From positions 13,728 through 77,727 of the forward strand of contig DAITMF010000009.1 of assembly GCA_036835325.1 (NCBI GenBank): DNA of 64,000 nucleotides, in the 5' to 3' direction. The position numbers and the translations under genes were made by a program. A model generated the notes under the pieces. That model did not search any database. It worked only from the letters and a program-made list of their open reading frames with translations, and was not told the DNA's origin. Origin of the DNA: CAMCHP01 sp036835325. GTDB taxonomy: Bacteria > Bacteroidota > Bacteroidia > Flavobacteriales_D > Sanyastnellaceae. Positions within the stretch are counted from its first letter, which is position 1. Each line of letters starts with the position of its first letter. Below are positions 59,836 through 64,000 of this stretch, piece after piece.

Positions 59836-61185
59836 TCAGATTAATCCGCGTGCCTTGAGCTCAAGGTATTTGTTAACGGTGTTTATACTAAGGTCTTCAG
59901 GACGGGTCAAAATGGTTTGAATACCGTGCATTTTAAGCTTCATCACCATGTGTTTCTTTTCCAGAACCAGCTTGTCGGCCATGGTTTGCGTGTAAATGTC
60001 GGTTACAAATGCGGCTTCACGGCGACTGTATGCCATGAGTTCGGTGTTCTCGAAAATCATTACCACCAAGAGGTGAGTGGCATTGATTTTACGAAGAACA
60101 GGCAAAGCGCGCTCCATGGCGTAAGGTGACTCGAAATTGGTGTACAGAAAAATCAAGCTTCTGCTTTTCACCACGTTTTTCACGGCGCGGTAGAGAAGGT
60201 CGTAATTGGCCTCAAGCAAGAACGATTTTTCGTTGTAAAGTGCGGCGAGTATTTTCTTCAATTGGTTCGATGCCCGCTCTGCGGGAAGTGTTGAACCGAT
60301 GGTGCTTGAGAACGAAACCAAACCGGCTTTGTCGTGCTTTTTTAAAGCGATGTTCGAAAGCACCAAAGACGTATTGATGGCGTAGTCAAGCAAGCTCAGC
60401 CCATTGAACGGCATGTGCATTGACCGGCTTTTGTCAATGATGCTGTAAATGGGTTGCGACCGTTCGTCTTCGTACTGATTGACCATCAGTTGATTGCGGC
60501 GCGAAGTTGCTTTCCAGTTGATTGATCTTATGTCATCGCCGGTGACGTAGGTTTTGATTTGTTCAAATTCGTAGCTGTGTCCGAGTCGGCGTACTTTTTT
60601 GATGCCTTCGAAGGTGCTGATGCGGGCAAAGGCCATCAATTCGTACTTCTTCATCTGAATCACCGATGGGAAAACAGCAACATTCTGGCTGTTGTGCATC
60701 ACTACACGTCGCGACAGCAAGCCGATTTGTGTGCTCACTATGAGGTTGGTGTCACCAAACCCGTAATTTCCTCGGGTGTTGGGTGTGATATGGTACTTCA
60801 TCACCTTGCGTTCAAGCGGTGCGAAGCGCTCATCCATTTTGAAATTGCGTTGCTGCAGTTGAACCGGGAGCTCTTCAAACACCTGAACGCGCAACGCAAA
60901 GCGCACTTTGCTTCGCACGCGAAGCACGATGGGGTTGGGGTCTCCCAACGACAGTAGTTTGCCCGTATGCCGGTGTACATTGAACTTCATTGCGGGCTGG
61001 AAAAGCAGCCATCCATCAACCAAGAAAAGCGCAGAAAGCCCAAACAGCAACACCATCCCCGCAGGGTAAATAAAGTCAAAAACGAAGGCCAGCACAAAAA
61101 CCACTGCAACACCGCCTAGCACCAAGAAGGCCCGTCGGTTGATGCGAAGCTGAGTGAAAATGCGTGCCGGCAAGGAGTTTTTCAT
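59836..61185 (-). CDS. DUF58 domain protein (von Willebrand-like), MoxR operon
   Basis: 449 residues. Two hydrophobic segments near the N-terminus (RAFLVLGGVAVVFVLAFVFD and the following GMVLLFGLSALFLVDGWLLF) precede a DUF58 region with GDDIRSINWKATSRRNQLMV and YEDERSQPIYSIIDKSRSM, the DxSxS-like metal-binding site of von Willebrand A folds. Genes of this type work with MoxR AAA+ ATPases, probably in complex assembly or envelope stress. The ATG shares a base with the MoxR stop (TGATG); a GTG one codon upstream also exists. Last gene of the operon. Confidence 0.92.
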   Translation of the reverse strand: MKNSLPARIFTQLRINRRAFLVLGGVAVVFVLAFVFDFIYPAGMVLLFGLSALFLVDGWLLFQPAMKFNVHRHTGKLLSLGDPNPIVLRVRSKVRFALRVQVFEELPVQLQQRNFKMDERFAPLERKVMKYHITPNTRGNYGFGDTNLIVSTQIGLLSRRVVMHNSQNVAVFPSVIQMKKYELMAFARISTFEGIKKVRRLGHSYEFEQIKTYVTGDDIRSINWKATSRRNQLMVNQYEDERSQPIYSIIDKSRSMHMPFNGLSLLDYAINTSLVLSNIALKKHDKAGLVSFSSTIGSTLPAERASNQLKKILAALYNEKSFLLEANYDLLYRAVKNVVKSRSLIFLYTNFESPYAMERALPVLRKINATHLLVVMIFENTELMAYSRREAAFVTDIYTQTMADKLVLEKKHMVMKLKMHGIQTILTRPEDLSINTVNKYLELKARGLI

Positions 61186-62300
61186 CACCGCGGGACTTCG
61201 ATGGTTTGCACGATTTGTGCGATGATTTCGTCAACAGTGGTGCCCTCCATTTCGCGTTCGTGCGACACAATAACGCGGTGGTTCAATACCGGAGTGCTTA
61301 CTTCGCGTATGTCATCAGGCGTCACAAAGTCACGTCCGCGCATGGCAGCAAGCGCTTTGGATGCGCGCAGCATGGCCAACGACGCGCGGGGTGATGCGCC
61401 AAGAAAGAGGTCAGCATTGTTGCGGGTGTTGTGCACGATGGCGGCTATGTAATCGCGCAGTTCAGGACGGATGAATACGCTTTCGATGCGTGTGCGCGCT
61501 TCGTTGAGCATAGCGGCATCGACGACGGCGTTCACTTCATTGCTCACACGTGCGGTGAAATCTTCGCTGAAGCGGGCCAAGATGCGCTGTTCTTCGTCGA
61601 GCGAAGGGTAGGGCATTCGGATTCGGAAGATGAAACGGTCAAGCTGGGCTTCAGGCAATTGGTAGGTGCCTTCTTGTTCAACGGGGTTTTGGGTGGCAAC
61701 CACGAAGAAGGGGAAATCCATGGTATAGGTTACACCGTCGTAGGTGAGTTGTTTTTCTTCCATGACCTCCATGAGGGCGGCCTGGGTTTTGGCCGGGGCA
61801 CGGTTGATTTCGTCGATGAGGATGATGTTCGAGAAAATGGGCCCTTTTCTGAAGTTGAAGTTGCTCGATTTCATGTCGAACACGGAGGTTCCGGTGATGT
61901 CGGTTGGCATCAGGTCAGGCGTGAACTGGATGCGCGAGAAGCCGGAAGCAATGCTGCGTGCGAGGGTTTTGGCAGTAAGGGTTTTCGCAATACCGGGGTA
62001 GCCTTCAAGGAGCACATGGCCGCCTACAAGGATGCCGGCGAGCATAAGCTCTACCATGGTGTTTTGGCCAATGACGACACGAGCGACTTCGTTTTGGATG
62101 CGTTGGGCGGCCTCCATAACGGGGGTTACGTCAACGTGGCCGCTGTCGATGCGGCCATACAAGCGGCGTTGCTCGGTGTAGGCATCGTTTGCAGGCGTTG
62201 GAGTAACCGTCAGTGCTTCAGCGGCTGTGCCAAGCGGGTGTGTGCTTTCGGGGGTTCCGGTGTTGCCTTCGGGCAGCTCTTCAGGTGTGTTATCGTGCAT
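61185..62300 (-). CDS. MoxR family AAA+ ATPase
   Basis: A 371-residue chaperone-like ATPase. Walker A is LLEGYPGIAKTLTAKTL, Walker B NIILIDEINRAPAKTQAALM, sensor 1 VVATQNPVEQEGTYQLPEAQ, then LDRFIFRIRMPYPS and a C-terminal lid with ASPRASLAMLRASKALA. An acidic, Thr/Pro-rich N-terminal tail of about 60 residues (MHDNTPEELPEGNTG...) precedes the usual MoxR start. The start is at ATG 62300, overlapping the DUF4350 stop by 11 bp; the longer frame to 62432 lies inside DUF4350. It acts with the DUF58 neighbour; the client is unknown. Confidence 0.94.
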   Translation of the reverse strand: MHDNTPEELPEGNTGTPESTHPLGTAAEALTVTPTPANDAYTEQRRLYGRIDSGHVDVTPVMEAAQRIQNEVARVVIGQNTMVELMLAGILVGGHVLLEGYPGIAKTLTAKTLARSIASGFSRIQFTPDLMPTDITGTSVFDMKSSNFNFRKGPIFSNIILIDEINRAPAKTQAALMEVMEEKQLTYDGVTYTMDFPFFVVATQNPVEQEGTYQLPEAQLDRFIFRIRMPYPSLDEEQRILARFSEDFTARVSNEVNAVVDAAMLNEARTRIESVFIRPELRDYIAAIVHNTRNNADLFLGASPRASLAMLRASKALAAMRGRDFVTPDDIREVSTPVLNHRVIVSHEREMEGTTVDEIIAQIVQTIEVPR

Positions 62301-63612
62301 GGAGATGGAATTTTTCGATGGCGTTGTGCAAACGAATGAGCTTGTGTCCTTCAGGGTCGTTGCGTCCTTCGATGATCTGGTAAATTTCAAAAATGTCGCG
62401 GATGGTTTGCTGGTCAACGTGCGATCGTTCACTTAGCCGTGCGATGAAGCCGTTTAAATCAGTGTGGAGGTCTTTTGTGCGCATGCTGTACCGGTCGCGG
62501 ATGTGCGCTTTGAACAGCCGCATTTTCAGGTCGCTGAGTTTGGCGTGTTCGCCCTCCATTCTGTACATGGCGCCCATGGTTTCTGCGAAATCAATGGAGG
62601 TGTTTCTATGGGGATGGATAACGGGTATGGGTTTTTGCACGCGCCGCGCTCCGAAGATAAGGTAGGCGATGGCCATGGTGAGCAAGACGAACCATGCGTT
62701 GCGCAAACTGCGCTCGCTCAAGATAAACTTTAGGAAGCCGTCTTCGTGCTGACTTCGGGGAGGGGTGTAGCTGTTTTCTTCGAAGCGGAAGTCGCGGTTG
62801 AAGCTGTCCCAAACGATTTTTTCTTCAAGCCCACCGTCGAAGGCCGAAGCGGCGTAGGCGAAGCCACTGTCAGTGGCGAGTACGAGGTTTGAGAAAGCCA
62901 GCGGATTGCAGTGCAAGTAGAAGTACCCTTCTCCGTAGCGAAAGCCAATGAAGTTGGGACCGTGGTCTTCGAGTTCGCCGAAGATGTCGAAATCAGCGCC
63001 CCGGTTGAGCTCAAGGTCTTCGTTGAAGTAGTGCCACACCTTATTGGCCGGTTTCTGCGATTTGAGGTAGGTGATTGAAAGCCGTGTACTGACATCGTCG
63101 TAGAGATGGAGCCGAGCAGTGCTGTCGTTGACCTTTGAAAGCACGACATCGGCGGGAGCGTCCCAGTAGTAGATGTCGTCATCGTCATCGGTTTCAATGA
63201 ACCGGGTGCCGTCAATGTCGAGAAAGCAGGCGTCGAGCAATCGGTAGTTGAAGGTGTGTGATGCGATGAAGGCTGTGTTGCCCTTCTCAACGAAGGAAAA
63301 AAGCACATTGACATCGGCTTGAGTGGCGTAGTATTCACGTCCGATGTAAACGTAAGTAGCTTTCTCACCTGAATCAGGCAAGTAAACTACGAGGTCGTCT
63401 TCATTGTTGACTTCAATGAAGTTTTCAGGTTTACCGGCTCGGTGTTTGAGCATGCCTTTGAGCAAAGACGAGCCGTAGGGGTAGATGGCGCTTTCTTTGT
63501 AGTTTTCGTTCCAGTTGTAGCGTTTTTCAGACAGCAAAAACACCGCCACGGCAGCGACGGCCAGCACCAAACCGGCAATCACAATGGCTTTTGCAGTGCT
63601 GCTTTTAGCCAT
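62290..63612 (-). CDS. DUF4350 membrane protein of the MoxR-DUF58 operon
   Basis: 440 residues. An N-terminal transmembrane helix (AIVIAGLVLAVAAVAVFLL) is followed by an extracytoplasmic DUF4350-type domain beginning KESAIYPYGSSLLKGMLKHR and a second helix near residue 307 (NAWFVLLTMAIAYLIFGARRV), then a cytoplasmic helical tail (SDLKMRLFKAHIRDRYSM). The domain is a glutamine-amidotransferase-like fold without visible catalytic Cys. The start ATG overlaps the upstream DUF4129 gene by 8 bp. Function unknown, but genes of this type recur with MoxR and DUF58 in Bacteroidota. Confidence 0.85.
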   Translation of the reverse strand: MAKSSTAKAIVIAGLVLAVAAVAVFLLSEKRYNWNENYKESAIYPYGSSLLKGMLKHRAGKPENFIEVNNEDDLVVYLPDSGEKATYVYIGREYYATQADVNVLFSFVEKGNTAFIASHTFNYRLLDACFLDIDGTRFIETDDDDDIYYWDAPADVVLSKVNDSTARLHLYDDVSTRLSITYLKSQKPANKVWHYFNEDLELNRGADFDIFGELEDHGPNFIGFRYGEGYFYLHCNPLAFSNLVLATDSGFAYAASAFDGGLEEKIVWDSFNRDFRFEENSYTPPRSQHEDGFLKFILSERSLRNAWFVLLTMAIAYLIFGARRVQKPIPVIHPHRNTSIDFAETMGAMYRMEGEHAKLSDLKMRLFKAHIRDRYSMRTKDLHTDLNGFIARLSERSHVDQQTIRDIFEIYQIIEGRNDPEGHKLIRLHNAIEKFHLHAR

Positions 63613-64000
63613 TGTTTAAGTGCTTTATGAAGTTGGCGAACTCGGGTTGAAGCGTGCCGAAAACAGCTTCATCAATGGGTGCCTCACCGTACCACATGAC
63701 CTCGTAGGTGAGTGTGAGGTCTCCGAACCGGTTGCGCAAACCGGCGTCAGACAGTTCGTTGAGGTAAGAACGGTTGGTTTTGTCGCGTTCCCAGCGGATC
63801 AACCCACGTTCGTTGAGGCGATTGAGTGCAAGCAAATAGTAGATGCGCACGGCGGCGCGGAATTCTTTTCGCTCAAGGGCTTCGCGGAGGAAACGCTCAA
63901 GGTCACTTTCGTTGGCGGTGGCATCGAGCTGTTCGAGGGAGTAATCGCTTAAATCGGCTCTCCCTACGGCGATGTCGCGTTCGTTCATGTGCCGAACGAT
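63605..64000 (-). CDS. DUF4129-type protein, C-terminal part (5' truncated by window edge)
   Basis: The reading frame is open to the last base, so the N-terminal part (probably membrane segments) lies beyond the window; the ATG at 63988 is likely internal. About 130 residues are visible: a helical region with LERFLREALERKEFRAAVRI and YYLLALNRLNERGLIRWERD, then SYLNELSDAGLRNRFGDLTL and TYEVMWYGEAPIDEAVF, as in the C-terminal cytoplasmic domain of DUF4129 proteins. It overlaps DUF4350 by 8 bp and is the earliest visible gene of the DUF4129-DUF4350-MoxR-DUF58 operon. Confidence 0.75.
   Translation of the reverse strand: MVRHMNERDIAVGRADLSDYSLEQLDATANESDLERFLREALERKEFRAAVRIYYLLALNRLNERGLIRWERDKTNRSYLNELSDAGLRNRFGDLTLTYEVMWYGEAPIDEAVFGTLQPEFANFIKHLNNG

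Noticed and set aside
61431..62339. 302-codon plus-strand frame opposite MoxR
   Set aside because: Antisense to a well-supported AAA+ ATPase; its Gly/His/Val-rich composition mirrors the sense codons.
1..64000. CRISPR arrays, tRNA/rRNA genes, insertion sequences, prophage, toxin-antitoxin or defence islands
   Set aside because: No regularly spaced repeats, no cloverleaf-like segments, no transposase or integrase frames and no recognisable defence genes were seen; the window is core-genome-like.

Overview
The window is a gene-dense chromosomal segment (about 50 protein genes, no intergenic gap above 300 bp, no RNA genes or mobile elements seen) from a member of the Bacteroidota, most likely the order Flavobacteriales. 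The evidence is a type IX secretion / gliding cluster (gldJ, a porP/sprF-family gene, porU, porV), many secreted proteins with T9SS type A or type B sorting domains, the lpxC-fabZ fusion typical of this phylum, and promoters of the Bacteroidota type (TTG or TTTG, about 19-20 bp, then TAnnTTTG). Base composition looks close to half GC by eye. NhaD fits a marine or saline habitat, but that is inference.

Layout. 1-7.3 kb: end of nadE, a MazG-like gene, two paralogous secreted proteins (T9SS type A), a predicted outer-membrane protein, and dtd. 7.3-14.7 kb: purL, a kinase-less PASTA protein, a secreted protein, rluD, and convergent murF. 14.7-22.8 kb: T9SS core, with porP->gldJ on the minus strand and porU->porV on the plus strand. 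22.8-30 kb: ispF, a DUF4956/VTC polyphosphate-polymerase-like pair, cdd, pdhA-pdhC ending in a long terminator, recG. 30-38.4 kb: nhaD, an amino-acid dehydrogenase, anmK, an acyl-CoA dehydrogenase, a large lipoprotein-like/propeller protein and a small secreted protein ending in a clear terminator. 38.4-45.4 kb: a histidine kinase coupled to gpmI, then two large choice-of-anchor-L proteins with type B sorting domains. 45.5-54.1 kb: a LolD/MacB-type ATPase, asnS, rpoN, a degenerate PAP2 protein, galE plus a beta-barrel gene, a receiver-like protein next to an Hpt protein, and a DUF4301 protein. 54-59.8 kb: another secreted protein and the lipid A operon lpxD-lpxC/fabZ-lpxA-ABC ATPase. 59.8-64 kb: the DUF4129-DUF4350-MoxR-DUF58 operon, running off the window.

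How the genes fit together. The secretion cluster supplies the machinery (PorV shuttle, PorU sortase, GldJ lipoprotein) that would export and attach the five type A and two type B cargo proteins encoded in the same window. Envelope biogenesis is a second theme: murF, anmK, PASTA, lpxA/C/D, galE and the ABC ATPases. The rest is core metabolism.

The most unusual non-genic signal is the 9-mer GGATGGATG, found at least eleven times on the two strands where about 0.5 copies are expected. Its polarity largely switches near 44-45 kb. Three exact TAnnTTTG boxes end only 5-6 nt before a start codon, which predicts leaderless mRNAs. A small receiver-like protein lacking the phospho-acceptor aspartate sits beside an orphan Hpt protein and is the best candidate for an undescribed signalling pair.
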